Shown here: piece by piece, positions 17,808 to 26,036 of the stretch
How the letters are laid out: each line of letters opens with the position of its first letter
How positions within the stretch are numbered: position 1 is the stretch's first letter
Origin: Streptomyces longispororuber
Lineage (GTDB): Bacteria > Actinomycetota > Actinomycetes > Streptomycetales > Streptomycetaceae
Reading direction: 5' to 3'
Assembly: GCF_024448165.1 (NCBI RefSeq)
Contig: NZ_JAMOLN010000071.1
Location: 1-42,474 of the forward strand
DNA length: 42,474 nt
Program-made: the position numbers and the translations under genes
Notes under the pieces: model-generated
What the model saw: the letters and a program-made list of their open reading frames with translations, nothing else
What the model was told of the DNA's origin: nothing
Databases searched by the model: none

Positions 17808-18841
17808 CCGTCGCCGCCACCCGCACCGACACCGCCCTGCTGCAGACCCGCGGCCTGACCAAGCACTTTCCCATCCGCCGCGGCCTGTTCGGCCGCACCG
17901 TCGGCACCGTACGGGCCGTCGACGGCGTCGACCTGACGATCCCCGCGGGCCGCACCGTCGCACTCGTCGGCGAGTCCGGCTGCGGCAAGAGCACCCTCGG
18001 CCGCTGCCTGCTGCGCGTCCACCCGCCGACGTCCGGCGAGATCGTCTACCACCGCACCGACGGCACCGCCGTCGACCTCGCCGCCCTCGACGAGAAGGGC
18101 CTCAAGCCCTACCGCAGCGAGATCCGCCTCGTCTTCCAGGACCCGTTCGCCTCCCTCAACCCGCGGATGACCCTCCTCCAGATCGTCGGCGAACCCCTGC
18201 GCGTGAACCTGCGCCTGAGCGCCAAGGAGACCGAGGAACGCGTCGCCGAACTGCTGCGCCGCGTCGGACTGCGCCCCGAGTACCTGCGCCGCTACCCGAA
18301 CGCGTTCAGCGGCGGACAGCGCCAACGCGTCGGCATCGCACGGGCGTTGGCGCTCGCACCGCGCCTGGTCGTCGCCGACGAGGCGGTCAGCGCCCTCGAC
18401 GTGTCCGTCCGCGCCCAGATACTCAACCTCCTGAAGGATCTCCAGGACGAGTCCGACCTCACCTACCTGTTCATCTCGCACGACCTCGGCGTCGTCGAGT
18501 ACATGGCCGACGAGGTCGCCGTCATGTACGTGGGCCGAGTGGTGGAGACCGGCGCCACCGAGGAGATGTACGGCCAGCCCCTCCACCCCTACACCGAGGC
18601 ACTCCTGTCGGCCGTGCCCGACCCCGACCCGGCGGCCCGGCGCCGCGAGCGGATCGTGCTGCGCGGCGAGGTCGCCGACGCGTCGAACGTGCCGTCCGGC
18701 TGCCCGTTCCACCCTCGCTGCGCCTACGCCCAGGACGTGTGCCGCACCGACGTGCCCGCCCTGCGGCTCGTCGCACCCGGCCGCACCTCGGCCTGCCACT
18801 TCGCCGGCCAGCTCGACCTGAAGGGAGTCGACGGACCGTGA
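17804..18841 (+). CDS. ABC importer ATPase, DppF/OppF type
   Basis: 345 residues; ATG overlaps the previous stop (ATGA). Walker A Gly-Glu-Ser-Gly-Cys-Gly-Lys-Ser spans residues 56-63, the signature Phe-Ser-Gly-Gly-Gln-Arg-Gln-Arg is intact, and Walker B reads Ala-Asp-Glu-Ala-Val-Ser (Ala for the more usual Pro). The C-terminal cysteine motif is conserved. This completes a five-gene importer. Confidence 0.95.
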   Translation: MTVAATRTDTALLQTRGLTKHFPIRRGLFGRTVGTVRAVDGVDLTIPAGRTVALVGESGCGKSTLGRCLLRVHPPTSGEIVYHRTDGTAVDLAALDEKGLKPYRSEIRLVFQDPFASLNPRMTLLQIVGEPLRVNLRLSAKETEERVAELLRRVGLRPEYLRRYPNAFSGGQRQRVGIARALALAPRLVVADEAVSALDVSVRAQILNLLKDLQDESDLTYLFISHDLGVVEYMADEVAVMYVGRVVETGATEEMYGQPLHPYTEALLSAVPDPDPAARRRERIVLRGEVADASNVPSGCPFHPRCAYAQDVCRTDVPALRLVAPGRTSACHFAGQLDLKGVDGP

Positions 18842-19932
18842 CCGAAGACCAGGTGACGCACGACCCGCGCTTCGACGGCGTCGTCCGGGAACGCCCCGGC
18901 GACCCGGCCGTCCACGAAGCGCTGCTGCCCACCCTCCACCCCCGCGACAGCCACGCCGCGTGCCTCCTCGAACTCGACGACGGCGACCTGCTCTGCGCCT
19001 GGTTCAACGGCCCCGACGAGGGCGACCGCGACACGAACGTCGTCCTGTCGCGGCTGCCGTCGGGCGCCGACCGGTGGACGACGCCCGTCGCCCTCTCCGC
19101 CGACCCGGACCGCGCCGAACAGAACCCGGTCATCGCCCGGCTCCCCGACGGCACGATCCACCTGTTCCACCCGTCCGACGAACCGCACGACCAGAAGACG
19201 GCCCGCCTGGTCACGCGCACCTCCCGCGACGGCGGCCGCACCTGGGACGCCCCGCGCATCGCCCACGACGGCCCCGGCATCTTCGTCCGCAACCCGCCGC
19301 TCGACCCGGGCGACGGCTCCTGGCTGCTGCCCGCCTACCGCTGCCGCAGCACGGGTGAGCACTCCACGGTCCTCATCAGCGAGGACCAGGGCGGCAGTTG
19401 GAAGGAGTACGACGTCCCCGGCAGCGACCATCTGGTGCAGCTGTCCGTCGTGCCCCGGTCGGACGGATCCCTCCTCGGGCTGCTCCGCAGCCGCGCCGCC
19501 GACCGCATCCATGCGACCGTGTCCATGGACGCCGGCCGCACCTGGACCACTCCCGTGCCCACCGAACTCCCCAACAACAACTCGGCGGTTCAGGCCGTGC
19601 GGCTGCGCAGCGGCGCCCTCGCCCTCGTCTACAACCATGCGAGCCTGGAGCGCGGCGAGTACCGCTGGGTCGGATCGGGCGCGGGCCGCCGCAAGAAGGC
19701 GCTGCGCACGCCGCTCACCCTGGCCCTCTCCGACGACGACGGCCGCACCTGGCCCTGGCGCCGCGATCTGCAGACCGCCGACGACGAGTACCGGGAGACC
19801 GAGTACGGCTACTCCTACCCGTGCCTCCTGCAGACCCGTGACGACCGGATCCACGTCGCGTACTCCTACCTCCGCAAGACCATCAGGCACGCGACGGTGA
19901 CCGAGGAATGGATCAGGCAGGGGCGACGGTGA
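18838..19932 (+). CDS. Sialidase-fold (BNR_2) protein, cytoplasmic, substrate unknown
   Basis: 364 residues from a GTG that overlaps the preceding stop by four bases. Four Asp-box repeats of the form Ser-x-Asp-x-Gly-x-x-Trp are visible (Ser-Arg-Asp-Gly-Gly-Arg-Thr-Trp near 126, Ser-Glu-Asp-Gln-Gly near 180, Ser-Met-Asp-Ala-Gly near 226, Ser-Asp-Asp-Asp-Gly near 302), which define a six-bladed propeller. There is no signal peptide and no clear Arg-Ile-Pro motif, so an ordinary exo-sialidase is unlikely. The same fold is used by GH33-like enzymes and by some rhamnose/glucuronate-cleaving families. Its place in an import operon next to GH140-like genes suggests it hydrolyses a pectic side-chain linkage, perhaps one involving an acidic sugar; this is inference. 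Confidence 0.8.
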   Translation: MTEDQVTHDPRFDGVVRERPGDPAVHEALLPTLHPRDSHAACLLELDDGDLLCAWFNGPDEGDRDTNVVLSRLPSGADRWTTPVALSADPDRAEQNPVIARLPDGTIHLFHPSDEPHDQKTARLVTRTSRDGGRTWDAPRIAHDGPGIFVRNPPLDPGDGSWLLPAYRCRSTGEHSTVLISEDQGGSWKEYDVPGSDHLVQLSVVPRSDGSLLGLLRSRAADRIHATVSMDAGRTWTTPVPTELPNNNSAVQAVRLRSGALALVYNHASLERGEYRWVGSGAGRRKKALRTPLTLALSDDDGRTWPWRRDLQTADDEYRETEYGYSYPCLLQTRDDRIHVAYSYLRKTIRHATVTEEWIRQGRR

Positions 19933-21359
19933 GCGCGGTGGACGCGGTCGAGCGATGGGACCCCTTCGAGCTGTCGCTGCCGGGCTCGGCCGACGGAAAC
20001 CCCTACCAGGACGTCGAGTTCGGCGCCGAGTTCCGGCACGGGCACCGCGTGGTGCGGGCCGACGGCTTCTACGACGGCGACGGCACCTACCGGGTGCGGT
20101 TCATGCCGGACAGGACCGGCCCCTGGACGTACACGACCCGCTCGAACGCGCCCCGGCTGGACGGCGCCGAGGGGAGGTTCCACTGTCTGCCCGCGGGCCC
20201 CGCCAACCACGGACCGGTCCGCGTGGCCGGCCCGCGCACCTTCGCCCACGCCGACGGGACCCCGTACCACCCCTTCGGCACCACCTGCTACCACTGGACC
20301 CACGACGAGGACGAGAAGCTGGAGGAGCGCACCCTGCGCTCGCTCGCCGACTCCCCGTTCAACAAGGTCCGCATGTGCCTCCTGCCGACCCGCGCGATGA
20401 ACCCGCCACGACTGCCGTACCCGGGACACGGCCAACAGCCGCCCGCCCCTGGTGAGTTGGACACGACGCGGTTCGATCCGGAGTTCTTCGCACGCTTCGA
20501 ACGCCGTGTCCGCGACCTGTGCGGCCTCGGCATCGAAGCCGACGTCATCCTCTTCCACCCCTACGACGAAGGGCACTGGGGCGTCGACGACATGAGCCGC
20601 GAGGCCGACCTCGCCCTCGTGCGGTACACGGTCGCGCGCCTCGCCGCGTACCGCAACGTCTGGTGGTCGATCGCCAACGAGTACGACTTCAACAAGGCGA
20701 AGACCCTCGACGACTGGCACCACATCGGCCGTCACGTCCAACGCCTCGACCCCTACCAGCACTTGAGGTCCATCCACAACGGCACCCGCATGTACGAGTA
20801 CGAGAGCGTCTTCGACTTCCGTGCGCCGTGGACCACCCACCAGTCCGTCCAGCACTGGGACGCCTCGTTCGCCCCCGAGTGGCTCGACCGCGTGCCCAAG
20901 CCGGTCGTGCTGGACGAGATCGGCTACGAGGGCATCCTCGGCCGCCGGTGGGGCAACCTCACCGGCCAGGCCCTGCTGCGCCAGTTCTGGCACGGCATGA
21001 CCGCCGGCGCGTACGTGGGCCACGGTGAGTGCTACCCGGAAGAGGATCCGGACGGTGCCGCCTGGATCTCCCGGGGCGGGCGGCTCCAGGGCGAGGCGGT
21101 GCCCAGGGTCGCGTTCCTGCGGCGCCTGTGGGAGCAGGCGGCGCCCGAGGACCGCTTCGTCTACTTCGGCGACCGCCGGCACCCGCACCGGGACGTCGAG
21201 CTGCCGGAAGCCGGAGGACCCTGGCGAGTGGACCTGATCGACACGTGGAACATGACGGTCACCCCGCTGTCGGGACCGCCGCGCACGGGCCGGGTCCGCG
21301 TCCCCCTGGACCACCGCCCGGACCTGGCCGTGCGGCTGACGTCGTCCCGGACCGCCTGA
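19929..21359 (+). CDS. GH140-like glycosidase (DUF5060-DUF4038-DUF5605), apiosidase-related
   Basis: 476 residues. The GTG at 19929 overlaps the previous stop by four bases, like its operon neighbours; an upstream ATG (19908) has a ribosome site too close to use. Residues 1-90 form a DUF5060 beta-sandwich, 105-390 a TIM barrel of the DUF4038 type, and the tail a DUF5605-like sandwich. Glu-251 in Trp-Trp-Ser-Ile-Ala-Asn-Glu is the expected acid/base and Glu-330 in Val-Val-Leu-Asp-Glu-Ile-Gly the nucleophile, as in clan GH-A. GH140 (also DUF4038) contains the RG-II apiosidase, but proteins with DUF5060 are a separate branch whose substrates are little known. No signal peptide. The kinase/RuBisCO-like pair elsewhere in the window makes an apiose link attractive. 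Confidence 0.82.
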   Translation: MSAVDAVERWDPFELSLPGSADGNPYQDVEFGAEFRHGHRVVRADGFYDGDGTYRVRFMPDRTGPWTYTTRSNAPRLDGAEGRFHCLPAGPANHGPVRVAGPRTFAHADGTPYHPFGTTCYHWTHDEDEKLEERTLRSLADSPFNKVRMCLLPTRAMNPPRLPYPGHGQQPPAPGELDTTRFDPEFFARFERRVRDLCGLGIEADVILFHPYDEGHWGVDDMSREADLALVRYTVARLAAYRNVWWSIANEYDFNKAKTLDDWHHIGRHVQRLDPYQHLRSIHNGTRMYEYESVFDFRAPWTTHQSVQHWDASFAPEWLDRVPKPVVLDEIGYEGILGRRWGNLTGQALLRQFWHGMTAGAYVGHGECYPEEDPDGAAWISRGGRLQGEAVPRVAFLRRLWEQAAPEDRFVYFGDRRHPHRDVELPEAGGPWRVDLIDTWNMTVTPLSGPPRTGRVRVPLDHRPDLAVRLTSSRTA

Positions 21360-21410
21360 GGAGCGCGCCCCGCCCCGTCCCACCCGCACACCCGCCTCAC
21401 CAGGAGACCC

Positions 21411-22376
21411 ATGAACGGCGCCCACGGCCCGGTCCACGTGCACGGCACCCGCTTCCGCCACGCCGACGGCACTCCCTACCATCCGATCACGACGACCGTT
21501 CCCCAGGCCGACCCCAGGACGTTGCGGGCACTCGCGGGCGGGCCCTTCAACCGGGTCCGCCTCACCGCGTCCGCGTCGCTCCCGCTGGACGTCCTCGACC
21601 ACCAGGTGGCCGCCTGCGGCCGGTCGGGCCTCCAGGCCGAGATCGTCCTCGGGGACCGGTCCACCATCGCGGCCACCGTCCGACGCCTGGCCCACCACCC
21701 CCACGTCTGGTGGAGCGCGCCGGCCGACCACGAGGCGCAGACCGACATCCAGGAGCACGACCACGGCCACCACCCGCTCACCGTGCACGGCCCGCCCGAA
21801 ACGGACTTCGGCGCGCCGTGGATCACCCACGCCTCCGTGCGGCATGCGCAGACCCGCGCCGTCTCCGGCCTCGTGCATACCCTCGGCAAACCGGTCGTCG
21901 TCGACGACTGCGGCGCCGAGGGTGACGCCGTCGACGACCCCGAACAAGCGCTTCCTGGGCAGGAGTTGACCGCCCGCATGTGGGAGGCCGTGTGCCGGGG
22001 CGGCTATGCGGCGCACGCCGAGTCCTGGGGTCCCACGCCGTGGAGCGCGGGCGGCGGGGAGCTCAGCGGTACGGCGGTCGAGCGGGTCGCGTTCCTGCGC
22101 GCCGTCCTCGACGACGCGCCGGGCGAGGGCCTGACGCACACCCCGGAGACGTACGACGCCTCGACCCTGGAGGTGGCGGGGGAGTACGTGCTCCAGTACC
22201 TGGGCCCGCACCGCTATCCCCGCCGCCCCTTCGACCTCGCCAACGGCCGCTGGACCGTCGACGTGATCGACACCTGGAACATGACCCTCAGCCCGCAGGC
22301 GCCCGTGTCCGGCGGCACCCTCCAGGTCGAGCTCCCCGCGCAGCCGTACCTCGCGATACGGCTGCGCAGGAGCTGA
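21411..22376 (+). CDS. Shortened GH140-like paralogue with both catalytic Glu changed to Asp
   Basis: 321 residues, ATG with CAGGAG ahead, 51 bases after its neighbour. It aligns with the preceding enzyme from that protein's residue 106 onward: His-Ala-Asp-Gly-Thr-Pro-Tyr-His-Pro at the start and Val-Ile-Asp-Thr-Trp-Asn-Met-Thr near the end are shared. The DUF5060 domain is absent and the barrel is shortened. Where the paralogue has Asn-250/Glu-251 this protein has Ala-105/Asp-106 (Trp-Trp-Ser-Ala-Pro-Ala-Asp), and where it has Glu-330 this has Asp-166 (Val-Val-Val-Asp-Asp-Cys-Gly). The frame is intact with normal codon use, so it is not simply decaying. It may be a binding or regulatory partner, or catalyse with altered chemistry. 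Confidence 0.8.
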   Translation: MNGAHGPVHVHGTRFRHADGTPYHPITTTVPQADPRTLRALAGGPFNRVRLTASASLPLDVLDHQVAACGRSGLQAEIVLGDRSTIAATVRRLAHHPHVWWSAPADHEAQTDIQEHDHGHHPLTVHGPPETDFGAPWITHASVRHAQTRAVSGLVHTLGKPVVVDDCGAEGDAVDDPEQALPGQELTARMWEAVCRGGYAAHAESWGPTPWSAGGGELSGTAVERVAFLRAVLDDAPGEGLTHTPETYDASTLEVAGEYVLQYLGPHRYPRRPFDLANGRWTVDVIDTWNMTLSPQAPVSGGTLQVELPAQPYLAIRLRRS

Positions 22377-22385
22377 GGGCGGTCC

Positions 22386-23876
22386 TCACCAGTCCTTGCC
22401 GGAGGCGGCCTGCGCCTTGATGTAGGCGGGGATGTCGACGGTCTCCGCCACCTTCAGGGCCGACGACACCCGCAGGCCGTCCTTGAGGACGTGCTGCCGG
22501 AACACCATGTACATGGGCAGGTCCCAGTACTCGGTGTTCTTGTAGTTCTTGACCGCCGCGTTCTCGGCCCAGAAGACGCCCGACGTGTCGACGCCCGCCA
22601 GCTCCGGGATCGCCTTGCCGAACGCCGCCTCGACCGCGCCCGAGCGCAGCGCCGGCTTGATGGCGTGCCGGGCCAGCTCCGTCTGTGCCTCCTGGGAGAC
22701 CAGCCACTTGAGGACCTGGAGGGCCTCGGCCTTCTTCGTCGACTGCGGCGGCAGGAACGCGGCGATGGTGTTGGGCTGGTACCCCGACGTGTCACCGCCG
22801 CCGAGCACCGGCACCGAGGTGACCCCCAGCTGCACGCCCTTGGCCAGCTCCCGCCACTCCTCGGCGTCGTCCTCCTGGAGGTAGAGCGGGCTGAGGGCGT
22901 ACGCGGGCAGCTTCCACAGACTGTCCACCGCCATCGCCACGTGGCCGGTCAGCAGGTAGTCGTCGACCGTGGTGAAGATGTTGTGCGGGTGGAGCAGGAA
23001 GCGCTCCAGGTTGGTGCCGAGCCGCTGCCAGCCCTCCGAGGTGATGTTCACCCGGATGTCCTCGGGCGCGGGGTTCTCGCTCGACCCGGGCACGAACGGG
23101 TACAGACCGAGCTGGTTGAACTCCAGGTACAGGTCGGGGTGTTGGAGGTAGCCCTTGTAGGCCACCAGGTCCTGCTCGAACGTGAGCTTCTTGGCCAGGC
23201 GGAACGCCTCGTCGTACGTGACTCCGTTCGTCGGCGGCCTGAGTCCCTTCATGTCGAAGATCTTCTTGTTGTGGAACAGGACGAAGTCGTCGACGAACAG
23301 CGGCACGCCGTACAGGCCGCCGTCAGAGCGCGCTCTGACCAGTTCCACGGTGGCCGGGTTGAGGGAGCCGACGTCGATGCCCGCGGTGGCCAGGTCGGCG
23401 GTGAGGTCGCGCACCCAGCCGCGCGGCTCCAGGTCGCGGTCGACGCGCCGGCGCGGGTCCTCGATGATGATGTCCGGCACCACGCCGGCCTTGTCGAGGT
23501 CCTCGTAGCGGACCGGGTAGTCCCAGGCCACGGCCTTGATCTTCAGACCGGGGAACGCCGCGCGCATCTTGTCCCCGATGACCTTGTCGAAGAAGCCCGG
23601 GTTCTCGAACGGCTTGTAGTTGGCCATGAAGACGAACAGCTCGTCGTCGCAGACCTCGAACGGCTCGTTGTACTTGTTCGGGATCGTCGTGCACGCGGCC
23701 GCCCCCGCCGCGCTTCTCGGCGCGGTCACCGGACGGGCCTGCGCCGGGCTCGACGCGGCCAGCGAGACGCCGGTGAGGGCCGCGGCCCCCACCGCCGCCC
23801 CGGCCGTCACGATCTTCCGGCGGCTCGGCCCCGACGGCTCCTGCCCGGGGTTCTGGTCGTGTGGTTGTGCATTCAT
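22386..23876 (-). CDS. Family 1 sugar-binding protein, Tat-exported, no lipobox
   Basis: 496 residues from an ATG with AAGGGA upstream. The signal is Tat-type (Ser-Arg-Arg-Lys-Ile-Val, hydrophobic run, Ala-x-Ala site near residue 48). No cysteine follows a lipobox, so a freely released protein or one held by other means is predicted; two cysteines (near 63 and 77) could pair. The body has the SBP_bac_1 pattern, with Asp-Val/Asp-Ile-Ile-Ile-Glu-Asp, Tyr-Gly-Val-Pro-Leu-Phe-Val-Asp-Asp and a late Leu-Lys-Trp-Leu-Val-Ser segment. No permease genes adjoin; it may use a permease encoded elsewhere. Promoter and operators lie directly upstream and the divergent neighbour at 23985 shares the region. 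Confidence 0.88.
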   Translation of the reverse strand: MNAQPHDQNPGQEPSGPSRRKIVTAGAAVGAAALTGVSLAASSPAQARPVTAPRSAAGAAACTTIPNKYNEPFEVCDDELFVFMANYKPFENPGFFDKVIGDKMRAAFPGLKIKAVAWDYPVRYEDLDKAGVVPDIIIEDPRRRVDRDLEPRGWVRDLTADLATAGIDVGSLNPATVELVRARSDGGLYGVPLFVDDFVLFHNKKIFDMKGLRPPTNGVTYDEAFRLAKKLTFEQDLVAYKGYLQHPDLYLEFNQLGLYPFVPGSSENPAPEDIRVNITSEGWQRLGTNLERFLLHPHNIFTTVDDYLLTGHVAMAVDSLWKLPAYALSPLYLQEDDAEEWRELAKGVQLGVTSVPVLGGGDTSGYQPNTIAAFLPPQSTKKAEALQVLKWLVSQEAQTELARHAIKPALRSGAVEAAFGKAIPELAGVDTSGVFWAENAAVKNYKNTEYWDLPMYMVFRQHVLKDGLRVSSALKVAETVDIPAYIKAQAASGKDW

Positions 23877-23905
23877 GCGGGGTCCCTTTCGTCGCGGTAC
23901 TCCAC

Positions 23906-23926
23906 TGGCATGCCACTCGAATGCCA
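23906..23926. promoter_or_regulatory. Tandem operator sites upstream of the binding-protein gene
   Basis: TGGCATGCCA (23906-23915) is a perfect 10-base palindrome. TCGAATGCCA (23917-23926) matches the consensus at eight of ten positions. Both sit between the minus-strand promoter and the ATG at 23876, where they would overlap and follow the predicted start of transcription near 23922. Confidence 0.7.
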
Positions 23927-23928
23927 CA

Positions 23929-23957
23929 ATGGTTCCGTCGACCGTGAGTGCGGTCAA
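23929..23957 (-). promoter_or_regulatory. Promoter of the binding-protein gene
   Basis: On the minus strand TTGACC (23957-23952), a 17-base spacer and AACCAT (23934-23929) form a good -35/-10 pair ahead of the operator cluster and gene. Confidence 0.6.
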
Positions 23958-23984
23958 CACCTGTGCATGGATGGGGAGTTGGTA

Positions 23985-26036
23985 ATGTCTCGCATCGCTG
24001 ACGGTGACAGGTGGCTGGAACTGGCCGAAGGGCCTGACGGCCGGCCACGTCTCGGCTTCGGACATGCCGCGCACCCGGGGGGCCGGTGCTTCGAGGTCGA
24101 CCTGCACGACCTCTTCGTGGTGTCCGTGGGGCGGCCGTGGGCGGTCCTGCGCCCCGGACTCCGCAGCTGGCGGGCCGACTGCGACGACCGGTCCCTCGCG
24201 GTGAGCGTGGAGCTCGACGACGGGCCGCCGGGGCTCGTCGCCGACCTGCGCTGCGCCTTCGTCCGGGGGATGCTCCGCCTGGACGTGACCTGGCGCAACA
24301 CGTCCCAGCACCACATCCGGGAAGCCGTGCTGGGGGTGTGCCTGCCCCTGCCCGCGCTGCGCCCCGAGTCCGTCACGCTGCCCCAGGTCCTGTACCGCGG
24401 CAACCCGTCCGCCGACCCCTCACGCGTCGTGCCGCGGCTCGGCCCGTGCCCCGACGAGGGCCTGGTCGTCGAGGACCACCGGCTCCCCGTGCCCGCCGCC
24501 CACGCGGAGTGGGGCGCGCCCTCCCACAGGTGGTATGCCACCCTCTACGCGGCGGAACCCGGCGACGGATCCCTGGGCGCGCTGTCCGGCGGGCGCGGCA
24601 TCTGCCTGCTGGGCGTCAGCGGCGCACTGCTCTTCGCCGGACAGCCGGACACGGCCTACGTGCACAAGGGCCGGACCGCCCCCTGCGACGACGGGTACCG
24701 GACGCTGCCGCCGGGCGCCGAACACCACAGCCGCCACGCCGTCGACTGGGGCCGCCCCACCCGCCCGGGGCACGGCTTCCGCGCCCTGGTCCACCGGGGC
24801 ATCGACCTCTACCGGCCGCGCGGGGCACGCCCGTTGGAGCTCGACGACCTGATCCGGCTCAAGACGTCCGCCCTGGACCGCCGCTGGCACGACCGCGACG
24901 GGGCGGCGGGCTACCTGAAGTTCACCGGACCCGACCACACCCCGGGATTCCTGTACGGCTGGACGGGGCAGGCCCTCAAACTCGCGTGGTGCGACGCCCG
25001 CATCGGCGTCGAGGAAGGCGCTTCGTGGCGCGTCGAACGGGCCCGCCGCGCCGTGAACTTCTACCTCGACGGCAGCGCCGCCCCCGACGCTCCGGGACTG
25101 CGCCTCAGCTTCTACGCCACCGACTCGGGCACCTGGTCGGGGTTCGAACGGGACGGCACCGGCCCCTTCGTGTCCGCCCGCGCCTACGGCGACACCCTGG
25201 CCGACCTCGCCGACGTCATCCTGCTGTTCCGCGCGCACGGCCACGCCGTGCCGTACGGCTGGGTGCACGCGCTCACCGACGGGGTGCGCGCCACCTGCGG
25301 GGAGGGGCCGCCCCCGTACGGCTGGCGGCCGGACGGCACACCGCTGCCCGGCGCCGGCTCGGCGGCCGCACTCCCGTGCGTCCTCGCCCTGTTGAAGGCC
25401 CACCGCGTCACCGGCGACCGCGCCCTGCTGCGTCACGCCGAGGCACTGACGGAGGAGTACCGGCGCCGCCATGCGGACGACTTCTCCACCCCGTTCGCCC
25501 ATGCCACCCTCGACGCCGCCTGCGAGGACAAGGAGGGCGGCATCGGCTACTTCCTGTGCGCGTACGAACTGCTGCGGCTCACCGGCAAGAAGCGTTGGGC
25601 GGTCTGCGCGCAGGAGGCCGCGGACTGGCTGCTCACCTGGGTCTACCAGTGGAGTCCGGCCTTCCAGGGCGGCTTCGAGACGACCGGGTGGCCGGGCGTC
25701 AGCGTGCAGAACCACCACGTCGACGTGTTCTTCCCGGCCCATGAACTCGCGCGCCTCGGCGACCTGGTGGACCGGCCGGTGTACCGGCGGCTCGGCGAGA
25801 CGACCCTCGCCGCCTTCGGGCAGGGCGTCTGCACGCGGCCCGGCGAGTGGGGGTTCCAGCAGCCGGGCGAGCAGGCCGAGGGGTTCTTCCCCACCAACTG
25901 GCAGGACCGCGGCACGAGCAACACCTGGAACCCGTCGTGGGTGACGGCCCAGGTGCTGTCGCAGGCGCTGCGGATGCGGGCCGCGGGCGGCCTCGCCGCT
26001 CAGCCCGTGCCGGTGCGCGCCGGCTCGGGGCGGTGA
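23985..26036 (+). CDS. Uncharacterised beta-sandwich plus (alpha/alpha)6-type protein
   Basis: 683 residues from the ATG at 23985, with GGGGAG upstream; the frame is open far upstream, but that part overlaps the opposing binding-protein gene and has no family features. Residues about 1-280 look like an all-beta domain, then from about 300 repeated helical pairs (Gly-Phe-Leu-Tyr-Gly-Trp-Thr-Gly-Gln-Ala, Ala-Tyr-Gly-Asp-Thr-Leu-Ala-Asp-Leu, Lys-Glu-Gly-Gly-Ile-Gly-Tyr-Phe) suggest a six-hairpin toroid of the glycosidase/epimerase kind, ending with Trp-Asn-Pro-Ser-Trp-Val-Thr. I do not recognise the family. No signal peptide. It is divergent to an operator-controlled gene and contains a full palindrome at 24531. 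A cytoplasmic glycosidase or lyase for an unusual pectic unit is possible but unproven. Confidence 0.75.
   Translation: MSRIADGDRWLELAEGPDGRPRLGFGHAAHPGGRCFEVDLHDLFVVSVGRPWAVLRPGLRSWRADCDDRSLAVSVELDDGPPGLVADLRCAFVRGMLRLDVTWRNTSQHHIREAVLGVCLPLPALRPESVTLPQVLYRGNPSADPSRVVPRLGPCPDEGLVVEDHRLPVPAAHAEWGAPSHRWYATLYAAEPGDGSLGALSGGRGICLLGVSGALLFAGQPDTAYVHKGRTAPCDDGYRTLPPGAEHHSRHAVDWGRPTRPGHGFRALVHRGIDLYRPRGARPLELDDLIRLKTSALDRRWHDRDGAAGYLKFTGPDHTPGFLYGWTGQALKLAWCDARIGVEEGASWRVERARRAVNFYLDGSAAPDAPGLRLSFYATDSGTWSGFERDGTGPFVSARAYGDTLADLADVILLFRAHGHAVPYGWVHALTDGVRATCGEGPPPYGWRPDGTPLPGAGSAAALPCVLALLKAHRVTGDRALLRHAEALTEEYRRRHADDFSTPFAHATLDAACEDKEGGIGYFLCAYELLRLTGKKRWAVCAQEAADWLLTWVYQWSPAFQGGFETTGWPGVSVQNHHVDVFFPAHELARLGDLVDRPVYRRLGETTLAAFGQGVCTRPGEWGFQQPGEQAEGFFPTNWQDRGTSNTWNPSWVTAQVLSQALRMRAAGGLAAQPVPVRAGSGR
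24531..24540. promoter_or_regulatory. Operator-like palindrome inside a coding sequence
   Basis: TGGTATGCCA with flanks GGTGG and CCACC, one of the best palindromes in the window, lies within the 683-residue gene, coding Arg-Trp-Tyr-Ala-Thr. It could be an internal or downstream operator for the divergent unit, or a chance result of codon choice. Confidence 0.35.

Noticed and set aside
22491..23984. Upstream extension of the 683-residue gene
   Set aside because: It lies opposite the binding-protein gene, with Val/Arg-rich shadow composition; the ATG at 23985 has a ribosome site.
25495..25504. ATGCCA-containing sequence resembling a half operator
   Set aside because: Only the right half matches and it is in the middle of a coding region.
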